Positions 37,212-46,290 of a DNA stretch of 64,000 nt are shown here, in pieces. Source of the DNA: Alphaproteobacteria bacterium. Its GTDB lineage: Bacteria > Pseudomonadota > Alphaproteobacteria > Rhodobacterales > Rhodobacteraceae. The DNA lies in assembly GCA_030426685.1 (NCBI GenBank), contig JAUHYC010000005.1, forward strand, positions 62,001-126,000, given 5' to 3'. The notes beneath the pieces were generated by a model. It ran no database searches. It was given only the letters and a program-made list of their open reading frames with translations, and was not told where the DNA came from. The position numbers and the translations under genes are program-made. How positions within the stretch are numbered: position 1 is the stretch's first letter; each line of letters starts with the position of its first letter.

Positions 37212-37645
37212 ACCGTCTCCGGACGTAGGGGAAACCAACTAAAATCGGCGTATTTGCGCCCATAGGTCAAAAAATTGCGCTGCAAATTGCTTGTCGTCAA
37301 TGTTGTGCCGATCCTTAACTTGCACTGTCAAGCAAATTGAAACAGTTCATGGTCAAGGGTTGCGGTAGAGACGCAATGTGATGGGCGAGCAGTAAGTATG
37401 TGGAATCATTGGGGCAATAGCGCCATGCGACGGCTTGAGTGCGTGCGTGGTCAAATGTGCCTGAAAGATCGTCCGGAGGTCACGAAAACGGGCCTCAAAC
37501 ACAGTACTCAAGTTGTTTCTAGTTTTTGGGCGAAGACCGCGGCAGCTGTCGCCCGACATAGTTTTGCCGCACTTGAGCCTCGCTGAGGCCAGCAAGTGGA
37601 AACAATCATCCCGTTACATCGGGATTTGAGCAAACGGACGTGGCT
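37212..37645. other. Divergent intergenic region upstream of the giant G8/PA14 gene
   Basis: About 430 bp of lower-GC sequence between the minus-strand GT2 gene and the plus-strand giant-protein gene. Short frames on both strands here look random. It should contain both promoters. I see no convincing -35/-10 pair or known operator. Confidence 0.45.
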
Positions 37646-40600
37646 ATGAGTCTGAACGCAGAATATTTTACCCTGAACTCGGGTTATACCGGGCTTGCAG
37701 ATGTCGACTTTGACTCTGAGCCTACGGACACTTCAACCGTCGACGCGCTCGATATCAAGCGGATGCGTGGCGAATTTTGGGAAGGCGGCGCTAAGAACTA
37801 CTTTGCCGCGCGCTACTTTGGCGATCTCAATATAACGACGGCTGGTCTGTACACATTCTTCCTGAAATCCGACAGCAACGCGATGCTCTACATCAATGGT
37901 GAGTTGGTCGCGGAAAACGCTGGCGGTCGGGGCGGTCGCAAGAGCGAGATTACATTGGACCTCGAGGCGGGTGCCAATGAGATCGAGATCCGGTACTTCG
38001 ATGGTCGCGGTCGATCGACTCTTCAGTTGGAGTGGCAAGGCCCTGATAGTGACGGCCAGCGAGAGGTTATCACCGGGGATTCGTTTTCTCTCGGTGATCA
38101 GACCGACAGTGATAAGGAAGACACTGATACCGGCACTGGCGACGATACTGGTGGTGATGCTGGTACGGGTGACGATACCGGCGGTGATACCGGTACGGGT
38201 GACGAAACTGGCGGTGATACCGGTACAGGTGACGAAACTGGTGACGAGACCAGTGGAGGTGACAGCGGTGACACCGGGACCGGAGATGGGACCGGTGACA
38301 ATGACGGCGGCGATACCGGTACCGGCGACGAGACCGGTGGAGACACTGGAGGGAGCGACAGTGGCGATACCGACACTGGCGGCGAGACTGGTGGCAGTGA
38401 CGGCGGCGATGCCGGAAGCGACGACGAGACCGGTGGTGACACTGGTGGCACTGACGGCGGCGAAACTGGTACGGGCGATGAGACTGGTGAAGACACCGGT
38501 GGCGACGACGGCGGTGATACCGACACAGGTGACGAGACCAGTGGTGGTTCGGATGACACCAATACCGACGACACCGGAACCGGTGGCGATGCGCCCGCTG
38601 GCCGCCAAGGGTTGCATGGTTCTTACTTCATTCTGCCGTGGACTTTCAGCAGCATCAATGAGATCGATTTTGACGCGACCCCACACGGCACCGGTACGGT
38701 CGAAAATCTGAGCTTCATGAACGGAGAAGAGCCCTTCTGGGAAGGTGGCCCAAATGATCTGTTCGCCGTACGCTATTCGGGGAACCTGAATGTTGCCGAG
38801 GCGGGGACATATACGCTTTATCTGACCTCAGATGATGGTTCTGCGCTATATATCGACGGTGAGCCGGTTATTGATAATGACGGCTTGCATGGAACCCGGG
38901 AACAGCGTGTGGTGCTGGACTTGTCAGCGGGTGCACATGACATCGAAATCCGCTATTTCGAAGCATTTGGCAAAGCCACTTTGCAACTGGAATGGGCTGG
39001 TCCGGATAGTGACGGCCGTCGCGAAGTGATCAGCGGCGACGCGTTGAGCTATTCAGATGGCACAGATGCTGGCGGTGACTACGGCTCAGGCGATCAGGAC
39101 CATACCGATGGTAGTGATCAGACCGATGGCGGCGACCACACCGATGGCGGCGACCACACCGATGGTAGTGATCAGACCGATGGCGGCGACCACACCGATG
39201 GCGGCGACCACACCGATGGCGGCGACCACACCGATGGCGGTGATCACACTGATGGTGGTGACCAAACCAATGGTGGTGACCATACCGATGGCGGCGACCA
39301 TACCGATGGCGGTGACCACACTGATGGTGGTGACCATACCGATGGCGGCGATCATACCGATGGCGGTGACCACACTGATGGTGGTGACCATACCGATGGC
39401 GGCGACCATACCGATGGCGGCGATCACACCGATGGTGGTGATCACACCGATGGTGGCGACCACACCGATGGCAGTGACCAAACCGATGGTGGCGATCATG
39501 GGTCTCATGGTGGACATGACAGCCATAGCGATGGCCATGTTCCTCCGCCGACCAGCCCGGATCAGTATGATGATTATGTAGCCGCAGTCATGGCGCAGCC
39601 GGACTCCCATGCCCATAGCGGTGACTCGGGAATGTCGGAAGAGCACGCTCAGGTTCTGAATCTCGTGCCTCGCGCCGAAGCAACGCATGTGGCGGTCAGC
39701 GACGGTGACTGGTTCGATCCCAACACCTGGCATGAAGGTCGAATACCGGACGCTGGTGCTCAGGTCCTGATTCCTGAAAGTATTTCGGTACGTTACGACG
39801 GTGAAAGCGAAGAATCTTTGTTTACCGTGCGTGTGGATGGTGAGCTGTCGTTTGCGCACGATGTGAACTCGAAGATTCTCGTCGATACGATGATCGTTTC
39901 GCCAACAGGCCGTCTGGAGATTGGGACAGAAGAGAACCCGATCAATGAAGATGTCGATGTCGAGATTGTCATCGCCAATAATGGTGATATCGATGTCGGC
40001 TGGGATCCGATGCTCTTGTCTCGCGGTGTAATCTCGCACGGCTCGGTCGAGATTCACGGTGCGGAAAAGACCAGCTTCCTAACTGTCGACGAAGCTCCGA
40101 TGGCGGGTGATACTCAGATCACGTTGAGCGAGATTCCGGAAGGTTGGCAGGTTGGCGATACCATCGTCTTGACGGGTACGCATAAGGAAGGCTGGTACTG
40201 GGATCAGGCGGCAGGCGCAGTCATCCATCACGAAAGTCAGGATGAAGAAGTTGTCATCACCGCTATTGATGGTAACACGATTACGCTGGATCGTGCGCTT
40301 GAACATGATCACGATACGCCACGAGAAGATTTGTCGGCCTATGTGGCCAACACGACGCGCAATATCACTTTCTACAGTGAAGATGGTGAGGACACCGCCA
40401 CCCATCACCGCGGGCATACGATGTTCATGCACTCGGATGATGTGGATGTGCGCTATGCCGCATTCGATGACCTTGGCCGGACCGACAAGTCCGAAGCCGC
40501 ATTTGATGTTACGGCATTGGACAATGTCCAGGCGGATTCGAACATCAAAACCCGTTATCCGTTCCACTTCCACCGGACCGGAACCGAAGATCAGGAAAAC

Positions 40601-42103
40601 CCGGCGATTGCCATCGGAAACTCGGTCAGCGGGTCTCCGGGCTGGGGCTATGCCCATCACGACAGCCATGCGATTTTCACCGATAACGTAGCCTGGGATA
40701 TCTTTGGTGCCGCTTTTGTTGCCGAGGATGGGAACGAAACAGGCGTCTGGTCGCGCAACATTGCGATCAGGACCGAAGGCGTGTCCTACGGTGAATCCGA
40801 GGTGAAGCTGCAGAGTGACGTGGATCGGCATGATAACGGGCGTACCGGCGAAGGGTTTTTCTTCGCGGGCCGTCTGGTCGAAGCCTCTGACAACGTGGCG
40901 GCCAATACAACCCACGGCTTTGTCTGGATGACCCGCGGTCATCCCCGCGATCCGCTGAGTGAAAATCTCGATCAGTCGGAAATCGCGTATGGCAATGAAT
41001 ATATGCGCCTCGATCAGCCGCCAATTCAGGGGTTCTCGAACAACGAAGCCTTTGGCACCGAGGTTGGTCTGATCGTGATCAAGAACGGCCCGGATCAGAA
41101 TCACGATGTGCGATCGGTCATGGATGGGTTTACGAATTGGGAAACCTCTCGTGGTGTGGATTTGTCCTACAGCGCGCACTACACGCTGATTGATTTCGAT
41201 CTTCTGGCAACACAAAGCGGTTATCCGCAATATCCCGAGATTGGCTTCCAATTGAATGGTAATGCGTTCGACATTGTGGCCAATGGCATGACGATCGAAG
41301 GCTTTGTAACTGGTGCGAACCTGGATCAGGTGTTCCACTTCGGTGAGAATGGCGCAGATTATGACGACGTGTTCATTGATCTGGTGATGCGGGACAACGG
41401 CACTGATTTTGTCGGGTTCAACCCGGATCGTCACACGATCATGAATTCCGAAGATCTGGTCGAGGGTCGTCTGGGCTTTGTCCTCGATACCGACACCGTG
41501 ATATCTGAGGGTGAGGACTTCCACTTCAGCGGTACAAAAACCGACTCGATCGGCAGCCGCGAACGTGATTTTCGTGGTGACCAGCAGACTTTGTGGTGGC
41601 ACGAAGATATCGCCCAGTTCATCGCCAATGAGGGCTACTACAAAACCGAAACTGGCGAAAACATCCTGCTGATCGAAGATTTCGTGGCGGATCGCGCAAC
41701 GGGCGAGTTGCATAAGATGAGCCATGTCATCACGCTCGATATGACCGATGAGCAGATCGAAAGATCCTGGTCGATCAATCAATGGGGCGGTGCGCAGTAC
41801 AACGGCGTGATCACGTTCGATAATGTGAACCCCGATGCGCAGGATGACTCGGCCACCACCAGTTCTGGAATGGGAGTGTTGATCGACGTGCTCGCCAATG
41901 ACTCTCACGCAGGTGGGGATGAACTGCGGGTTGATGGCTTGTCGACGACGCCAAATGGCAATGTCTATGTTCAGGACGATGGGCAGTTGCTGTACGTCGC
42001 GAACCCGGATTTTGTCGGGATTGATACCTTCAGTTACTGGGCAGGTGATGAGGATGGGGACTTTACCCAGGCAACCGTCACCGTCGAAGTATTCGATGTG
42101 TAA
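37646..42103 (+). CDS. Giant PA14 x2 / G8 / beta-helix / cadherin-like surface or secreted protein
   Basis: 1485 residues from the ATG at 37646; a GTG two codons earlier is possible. No Sec signal peptide. Order of parts: PA14 domain (about 2-145), Asp/Thr/Gly repeat (about 155-315), second PA14 (about 320-470; both share LYINGE/LYIDGE and LQLEW), a hexapeptide DHTDGG array (485-617) with a His-rich end, G8 domain (about 680-810, DGDWFDPNTWHEGRIPDAG), a right-handed beta-helix-like region (about 900-1270) with GHTMFMHSDDVDVRYAAFDDLGR resembling animal CEMIP/TMEM2 proteins, and a C-terminal cadherin-like/Ig repeat (DAQDDSATT, VLANDSHA). It probably binds or cleaves a polysaccharide outside the cell. 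Lack of a signal peptide and Asp-rich composition suggest type I secretion (inference). A strong terminator follows. Confidence 0.85.
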   Translation: MSLNAEYFTLNSGYTGLADVDFDSEPTDTSTVDALDIKRMRGEFWEGGAKNYFAARYFGDLNITTAGLYTFFLKSDSNAMLYINGELVAENAGGRGGRKSEITLDLEAGANEIEIRYFDGRGRSTLQLEWQGPDSDGQREVITGDSFSLGDQTDSDKEDTDTGTGDDTGGDAGTGDDTGGDTGTGDETGGDTGTGDETGDETSGGDSGDTGTGDGTGDNDGGDTGTGDETGGDTGGSDSGDTDTGGETGGSDGGDAGSDDETGGDTGGTDGGETGTGDETGEDTGGDDGGDTDTGDETSGGSDDTNTDDTGTGGDAPAGRQGLHGSYFILPWTFSSINEIDFDATPHGTGTVENLSFMNGEEPFWEGGPNDLFAVRYSGNLNVAEAGTYTLYLTSDDGSALYIDGEPVIDNDGLHGTREQRVVLDLSAGAHDIEIRYFEAFGKATLQLEWAGPDSDGRREVISGDALSYSDGTDAGGDYGSGDQDHTDGSDQTDGGDHTDGGDHTDGSDQTDGGDHTDGGDHTDGGDHTDGGDHTDGGDQTNGGDHTDGGDHTDGGDHTDGGDHTDGGDHTDGGDHTDGGDHTDGGDHTDGGDHTDGGDHTDGGDHTDGSDQTDGGDHGSHGGHDSHSDGHVPPPTSPDQYDDYVAAVMAQPDSHAHSGDSGMSEEHAQVLNLVPRAEATHVAVSDGDWFDPNTWHEGRIPDAGAQVLIPESISVRYDGESEESLFTVRVDGELSFAHDVNSKILVDTMIVSPTGRLEIGTEENPINEDVDVEIVIANNGDIDVGWDPMLLSRGVISHGSVEIHGAEKTSFLTVDEAPMAGDTQITLSEIPEGWQVGDTIVLTGTHKEGWYWDQAAGAVIHHESQDEEVVITAIDGNTITLDRALEHDHDTPREDLSAYVANTTRNITFYSEDGEDTATHHRGHTMFMHSDDVDVRYAAFDDLGRTDKSEAAFDVTALDNVQADSNIKTRYPFHFHRTGTEDQENPAIAIGNSVSGSPGWGYAHHDSHAIFTDNVAWDIFGAAFVAEDGNETGVWSRNIAIRTEGVSYGESEVKLQSDVDRHDNGRTGEGFFFAGRLVEASDNVAANTTHGFVWMTRGHPRDPLSENLDQSEIAYGNEYMRLDQPPIQGFSNNEAFGTEVGLIVIKNGPDQNHDVRSVMDGFTNWETSRGVDLSYSAHYTLIDFDLLATQSGYPQYPEIGFQLNGNAFDIVANGMTIEGFVTGANLDQVFHFGENGADYDDVFIDLVMRDNGTDFVGFNPDRHTIMNSEDLVEGRLGFVLDTDTVISEGEDFHFSGTKTDSIGSRERDFRGDQQTLWWHEDIAQFIANEGYYKTETGENILLIEDFVADRATGELHKMSHVITLDMTDEQIERSWSINQWGGAQYNGVITFDNVNPDAQDDSATTSSGMGVLIDVLANDSHAGGDELRVDGLSTTPNGNVYVQDDGQLLYVANPDFVGIDTFSYWAGDEDGDFTQATVTVEVFDV
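38119..38590 (+). repeat. Asp/Thr/Gly-rich coding repeat
   Basis: Imperfect repeats of the type GDETGGDTGTGD joining the two PA14 domains of the giant protein. Codon choice varies between copies, so the DNA repeat is weaker than the protein repeat. It encodes an acidic, presumably flexible and calcium-binding linker. Open frames on the minus strand here are products of the repeat, not genes. Confidence 0.85.
39098..39493 (+). repeat. 22-copy, 18-bp tandem repeat encoding DHTDGG
   Basis: Twenty-two consecutive in-frame 18-bp units (396 bp). Units are DHTDGG with variants DHTDGS, DQTDGG and one DQTNGG. Blocks of identical units recur, for example a three-unit pattern around 39295-39402, pointing to expansion by slippage or unequal recombination. 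The encoded segment is rich in His and Asp and may bind metal ions. Confidence 0.95.
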
Positions 42104-42106
42104 AGT

Positions 42107-42139
42107 CAAAACCCGGTGCTGGACAGGCACCGGGTTTTG
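42107..42139 (+). terminator. Rho-independent terminator after the giant gene
   Basis: A perfect 13-bp stem with a 7-nt loop, the right arm ending GGGTTTTG, begins 4 bp after the TAA. It is symmetric enough (A-run on the left, T-run on the right) to work in both directions. Confidence 0.9.
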
Positions 42140-42163
42140 AGGCTGGGTTCAAATTCAGCAAAT

Positions 42164-42189
42164 ACGGACTCCGGATTTCCGGGGTCCGT
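42164..42189. terminator. Second hairpin, likely terminator for the convergent small gene
   Basis: An 11-bp stem with one G-T wobble and a 4-nt loop (left arm ACGGACTCCGG), followed by TTTCTTT on the plus strand. It lies 31 bp past the stop of the minus-strand small membrane gene and may serve it and back up the previous terminator. Confidence 0.6.
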
Positions 42190-42219
42190 TTCTTTGTAGG
42201 GCTTCTCGATTTGTCAGGA

Positions 42220-42441
42220 TCAGCGCTTGTATTGCGGCTCGTCTGATCTGGGTATGGTGGCGCCCGGGCGCGAGATGCTGAGCTTGGGGCGCATGAGCCG
42301 AAGCAAAATCACGGCAAGCACAACAACTATTCCGGTAGTAGAATAAACGGCCAGTGCAGCCCAGATGCCATAACCCGCCACCAAAAAGGTGGTGCCTGCC
42401 AATAGGCCCAGACAAATGGCTACTCCAATCGCTCCGACCAT
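42220..42441 (-). CDS. Small two-span membrane protein (paralogue of the 60322-60534 gene)
   Basis: 73 residues: two hydrophobic segments (about 4-24 and 29-48) and a basic, Pro-rich C-terminal tail. No known family is recognised. It is supported as a gene by its clear similarity to the second small protein in this locus: both start MV, share G-x-x-AG, a G then WAAL-x-VYS-x-x-G at the start of the second span, and end in a polar tail. The ribosome site is weak. It sits alone between the giant gene and the rfb operon, convergent with the former. A role in exopolysaccharide assembly or its regulation is only suggested by location. Confidence 0.7.
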   Translation of the reverse strand: MVGAIGVAICLGLLAGTTFLVAGYGIWAALAVYSTTGIVVVLAVILLRLMRPKLSISRPGATIPRSDEPQYKR

Positions 42442-42948
42442 GAGAATTTCTGCGTCCTGCCCTTTGAATCATGCATAGTACAAGTAGATTCACCTACCGT
42501 CGCAGAGGACAGAGTCAAATTGCAGCCCACCGCAATAGCGCGGCCTCTTGCCGGTACAAGGCGAATCTTTGCCGATGCCGTACCATACTTGGATATGCCG
42601 CACTGCTGCGGAGCGATCTGAAGTAAATCAACTCAGGATAGAGTATCTGGTTGATACAGAATTGACCAGCCCGGTTAGTTTCCCGGCACCCGTCACTATC
42701 AAGATGAGGACTAAAGATCAGAATTCCCTTCGGCTTAATCAGCAGGATTCTTGCCCATTGCCGGAGAAAGTGTTCACACCAGTAAATGTTGCCGTCATAT
42801 GAAAGACATTTTTGTGTTAAATATCCTCTGAATTGTTTGTAAAATCAGCGGTATCGCAAAAAAGAGTGTTTTGTATTTGTTTGTCTCATCGAAGAAATTT
42901 TCCGGCACCTGCAGCGCCGGCATCGGATCGCTGAGGGAGGGTTGAATA
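42442..42948. other. Intergenic region upstream of the rfb operon
   Basis: About 507 bp of AT-rich sequence. A weak plus-strand frame (42548-42802, TTG start) has no recognisable product and low coding character, so I do not call it. The region presumably carries the rfbCBDA promoter and that of the small minus-strand gene. A GGGAGGG ribosome site lies just before rfbC. Confidence 0.45.
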
Positions 42949-43509
42949 ATGCAGGTGGAATTGACGCCTCTGGCCGGGCTAATGATTCTGACGCCAGATC
43001 GATTTGCCGATGACCGTGGATTTTTCAGCGAAAGCTGGAATCAGGCCCGCCTGCGCGAACACGGAATCGATGTCGAATTTGTACAGGACAATCACTCACT
43101 TTCGCGCCAGACCGGGACAGTACGCGGGTTGCACTTTCAGGCGCCGCCGCATGCGCAGGATAAGCTGGTTCGATGCGGACGCGGTCGGTTGTATGATATT
43201 GCCGTCGACATTCGCAGAGGAAGCCCGACATACGGCAGCTGGTTTGGTACGGAACTGAGCGCTGAGAATGGGCGCCAGATGCTGGTTCCCAAAGGGTTCC
43301 TGCACGGGTTTGCCACCTGCGAACCGGACACTGAAATCTGCTATAAATGCAGCGACTACTATGCGCCCGAATGTGACGGTGCCGTTCGTTTCGACGATCC
43401 GGATATCGGGATTGATTGGGCTCTGAACGGCCCGGCAATTCTGTCTGCCAAGGACGAGCACGCGCAGAGATTTGCAGATTTCGATACCCCTTTCGTGTGG
43501 GAAGGATAG
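42949..43509 (+). CDS. rfbC: dTDP-4-dehydrorhamnose 3,5-epimerase
   Basis: 186 residues, the normal RmlC length. The cupin-fold enzyme shows DDRGFFSESWNQ, the catalytic His region GTVRGLHFQAPPHAQDKLVRC (over about 56-77), DIAVDIRRGSPTYG and PKGFLHGFATCEPD. It converts dTDP-4-keto-6-deoxyglucose to dTDP-4-keto-rhamnose. It is the first gene of the four-gene dTDP-L-rhamnose operon and is followed by rfbB after 3 bp. Confidence 0.96.
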   Translation: MQVELTPLAGLMILTPDRFADDRGFFSESWNQARLREHGIDVEFVQDNHSLSRQTGTVRGLHFQAPPHAQDKLVRCGRGRLYDIAVDIRRGSPTYGSWFGTELSAENGRQMLVPKGFLHGFATCEPDTEICYKCSDYYAPECDGAVRFDDPDIGIDWALNGPAILSAKDEHAQRFADFDTPFVWEG

Positions 43510-43512
43510 AAG

Positions 43513-44556
43513 ATGAAGTTACTGATAACCGGCGGGGCAGGGTTTATCGGATCTGCAGTAGTGCGGTTGGCTGTAGCGCGCGGGCACGACGTTGTGAATG
43601 TCGACGCTCTGACCTATGCGGCATGTTCTGACAATGTCGCGGCTGTTGCGGACAATCCCCGGTACACCTTCATTCACGCAGATATCAGGGATCGTGGTGC
43701 CATGGATGCAGCATTGGCGGTTCATCAACCCGATACAATCCTGCATTTGGCAGCAGAGAGCCATGTGGACCGCTCCATCGACGGACCGGGCACGTTTGTC
43801 GACACCAACATTACAGGCACCTACACGTTGCTGGAGGCCGCGCGAAAATACTGGATTGCGCGTGGCAAACCAGACCGGTTCCGTTTTCATCATATTTCGA
43901 CAGACGAGGTGTTTGGCAGTCTCGGTCCCAAGGGTCTGTTCACCGAGGATACGCCCTATGATCCCCGCAGTCCCTATTCAGCCTCCAAGGCGGCATCGGA
44001 CCATTTGGTGCGTGCGTGGCATGAGACCTATAGCTTGCCTGTGGTTTTGACGAATTGCAGCAACAATTACGGCCCCTACCATTTCCCTGAGAAGCTCATC
44101 CCGGTAGTGATCCTGAACGCATTGGCGGGCAAACCGCTGCCGATCTATGGCACGGGCTCCAATGTGCGCGACTGGCTGTACGTCGAAGATCATGCCGACG
44201 CGCTGTTGCTTGTGGCAAATAAGGGGCAGATCGGGCGATCCTATAACATCGGCGGAAACAACGAGCGCTCCAATCTCGAACTTGTGCGTAGCCTGTGTTC
44301 CATATTGGATGAGCTGCGCCCAAGGTCGCAAGGCAGTTATGCCGAGCAGATTACATTTGTCCCCGACCGGCCCGGCCATGATGCGCGGTACGCGATCGAC
44401 GCATCGCGTATCCGTGACGAGCTGGGTTGGAGCCCGTCCGTGACACTCGAAGAAGGGTTGCGCCGAACTGTCGAGTGGTACCTAGAAAACGAAGACTGGT
44501 GGCAGGCTCTGTTGGACCGGCACAATGTCAGCGACCGGTTGGGGGTTGCTAGGTGA
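43513..44556 (+). CDS. rfbB: dTDP-glucose 4,6-dehydratase
   Basis: 347 residues. Extended-SDR motifs: [14 protein letters not shown] for [17 protein letters not shown], the catalytic THR/SER-Asp-Glu stretch [12 protein letters not shown], and [15 protein letters not shown] with Tyr-x3-Lys. [17 protein letters not shown] is an RmlB signature. It makes dTDP-4-keto-6-deoxyglucose, shared by the rhamnose branch and by the WecE-type aminotransferase encoded at the right edge. Its end overlaps rfbD. Confidence 0.97.
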   Translation: MKLLITGGAGFIGSAVVRLAVARGHDVVNVDALTYAACSDNVAAVADNPRYTFIHADIRDRGAMDAALAVHQPDTILHLAAESHVDRSIDGPGTFVDTNITGTYTLLEAARKYWIARGKPDRFRFHHISTDEVFGSLGPKGLFTEDTPYDPRSPYSASKAASDHLVRAWHETYSLPVVLTNCSNNYGPYHFPEKLIPVVILNALAGKPLPIYGTGSNVRDWLYVEDHADALLLVANKGQIGRSYNIGGNNERSNLELVRSLCSILDELRPRSQGSYAEQITFVPDRPGHDARYAIDASRIRDELGWSPSVTLEEGLRRTVEWYLENEDWWQALLDRHNVSDRLGVAR

Positions 44557-45404
44557 TCCTGGTCTTTGGCTCCTCTGGCCAAGTGGCACGTGAGCTGGCC
44601 CCGCTGCCCGAGGTCGCTTGTGTTCCGCGTTCCCAAGCGGATCTGACCGATCCCGAAGGCTGTGCGGCGTTGATTGCCGAACAGATGCCGTCGGCAGTGA
44701 TCAACGCCGCGGCTTACACGGCCGTGGACCGGGCCGAAGAAGAAGAGGAACTGGCCACGACGATCAACGCCTCCGCACCGGCCGCCATGGCGCAGGCTTG
44801 CGCTGAGCTGAACATACCTTTTGTCACAATTTCAACCGACTACGTATTCGATGGCGGCGGGCTGCGTCCGTGGTGCCCGTCTGATCCGACCAGTCCGTTG
44901 GGGGCCTACGGACGATCAAAGCTGGCGGGGGAACAGAAGGTGGTGAACACCGGGGCGCAAGCGGTCATTCTGCGCACGTCCTGGGTGGTCTCAGAGCATG
45001 GCAATAACTTTGTCAAAACTATGCTGCGGCTTGGAGCCTCGCGGGACAGCCTGACCGTTGTTACCGATCAGGTCGGTGGTCCTACCCCCGCGCGTGACCT
45101 CGCACGGGCGTGCCATCAGATTGCATGCCAGATGTGTGACAACGCAGACCTACGCGGTATCTTCCATTATGCCGGACATCCGTTTGTCAGTTGGGCCGAT
45201 TTCGCGCGCACAATTTTTCGGCAGGCCGATCTCAGTTGCGACGTAGTCGGTATTCCAAGCTCGGACTACCCCACTCCAGCGCGCCGTCCCTTGAATTCGC
45301 GTTTGGACTGTGCGGATACTGAGCGGGTTTTTTCCATGGGCCAGCCGGATTGGCGGCGAGGCCTGGCCGATATTTTGAGTGACCTGAAGGGACGGGACCA
45401 GTGA
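44553..45404 (+). CDS. rfbD: dTDP-4-dehydrorhamnose reductase
   Basis: 283 residues from a GTG that overlaps the rfbB stop (GTGA). It has the short N-terminal [13 protein letters not shown] nucleotide loop, [27 protein letters not shown], and [13 protein letters not shown] with the catalytic Tyr/Lys. [16 protein letters not shown] near the C-terminus is typical of RmlD. It reduces dTDP-4-keto-rhamnose to dTDP-L-rhamnose. Its stop overlaps the rfbA start. Confidence 0.96.
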   Translation: MILVFGSSGQVARELAPLPEVACVPRSQADLTDPEGCAALIAEQMPSAVINAAAYTAVDRAEEEEELATTINASAPAAMAQACAELNIPFVTISTDYVFDGGGLRPWCPSDPTSPLGAYGRSKLAGEQKVVNTGAQAVILRTSWVVSEHGNNFVKTMLRLGASRDSLTVVTDQVGGPTPARDLARACHQIACQMCDNADLRGIFHYAGHPFVSWADFARTIFRQADLSCDVVGIPSSDYPTPARRPLNSRLDCADTERVFSMGQPDWRRGLADILSDLKGRDQ

Positions 45405-46276
45405 CACAACGTAAAGGGATCATCTTGGCCGGTGGATCGGGTACGCGGCTCTATCCGATTACCGAAGGCGTGTCGAAACAGCTATTGCCGATCTATGACA
45501 AACCGATGGTCTACTATCCGCTCAGCGTACTGATGCTGGCCAATATTCGCGATATTTGCATCATTACAACGCCCCAGGATCAGGAGCAATTTCAGCGTGC
45601 ATTGGGGGATGGCAGCCAGTGGGGTATCTCGCTCAGCTATGTGGTGCAGCCCAGCCCGGACGGCCTGGCTCAGGCCTATATTTTGACCGAAGGGTTTTTG
45701 AACGGCGCCCCGAGCGCGATGGTGCTAGGCGATAATATTTTCTTCGGGCACGGTCTGCCTGAGCTTTTGGCACGGGCGGATCAATCGCCGTTGGGGGCGA
45801 CGGTGTTTGGCTATCACGTCAACGATCCTCAACGCTATGGTGTGGTCGATTTTGATGATCAGGACCGTGTGCGGGCCATCATCGAAAAGCCCGATGTTGC
45901 CCCCTCAAACTACGCCGTCACCGGGCTTTACTTTCTGGACGGGTCGGCGCCTGCGCGCGCCTGCAACGTGACCCCCTCGGCGCGTGGCGAGTTGGAGATC
46001 ACCAGCCTGCTGGAACAATATCTGGCCGAAGATCAGCTTGACCTTGTCCGGATGGGGCGCGGTTACGCATGGCTTGATACAGGAACCCATGGCAGCCTGC
46101 TGGATGCAGGAAACTTTGTGCGCACATTACAGGACCGACAGGGTTTGCAGACCGGGTGCCCTGAAGAGATCAGCTATCAGAAGTCCTGGATCACCCGCGA
46201 ACATCTGGCCGAGCGGGCTGACTTGTTGGCCAAGAATGGCTATGGCAAATACTTGGCTAACCTGATTGACAGTTGA
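45401..46276 (+). CDS. rfbA: Glucose-1-phosphate thymidylyltransferase
   Basis: 291 residues from a GTG overlapping rfbD. The motifs are those of RmlA: GIILAGGSGTRLYPIT, SKQLLPIYDKPMVYYPLS, VLGDNIFFGHGL, and the C-terminal RGYAWLDTGTHGSLLDA. It makes dTDP-glucose, the entry point of the pathway. It ends the operon and converges with the lipoprotein gene (14-bp gap). Confidence 0.97.
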   Translation: MTQRKGIILAGGSGTRLYPITEGVSKQLLPIYDKPMVYYPLSVLMLANIRDICIITTPQDQEQFQRALGDGSQWGISLSYVVQPSPDGLAQAYILTEGFLNGAPSAMVLGDNIFFGHGLPELLARADQSPLGATVFGYHVNDPQRYGVVDFDDQDRVRAIIEKPDVAPSNYAVTGLYFLDGSAPARACNVTPSARGELEITSLLEQYLAEDQLDLVRMGRGYAWLDTGTHGSLLDAGNFVRTLQDRQGLQTGCPEEISYQKSWITREHLAERADLLAKNGYGKYLANLIDS

Positions 46277-46290
46277 ACGCCAGCGCGTGT

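Noticed and set aside
38098-38574. Minus-strand frame encoding a Pro/Val/Ser repeat protein
   Set aside because: It is the complement of the Asp/Thr/Gly coding repeat; the plus frame continues on both sides into PA14 domains.
39098-39493. Possible CRISPR array
   Set aside because: The 18-bp repeats are directly abutting, in frame and without unique spacers; they encode DHTDGG units.
40079-42130. 683-codon open frame on the minus strand opposite the giant gene
   Set aside because: The plus-strand frame is supported by PA14, G8 and cadherin-like domains; the antisense translation shows no domain and arises from the plus-strand codon bias.
42548-42802. 84-codon plus-strand frame before the rfb operon
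   Set aside because: TTG start, no ribosome site, no recognised motif, in an AT-rich intergenic stretch.
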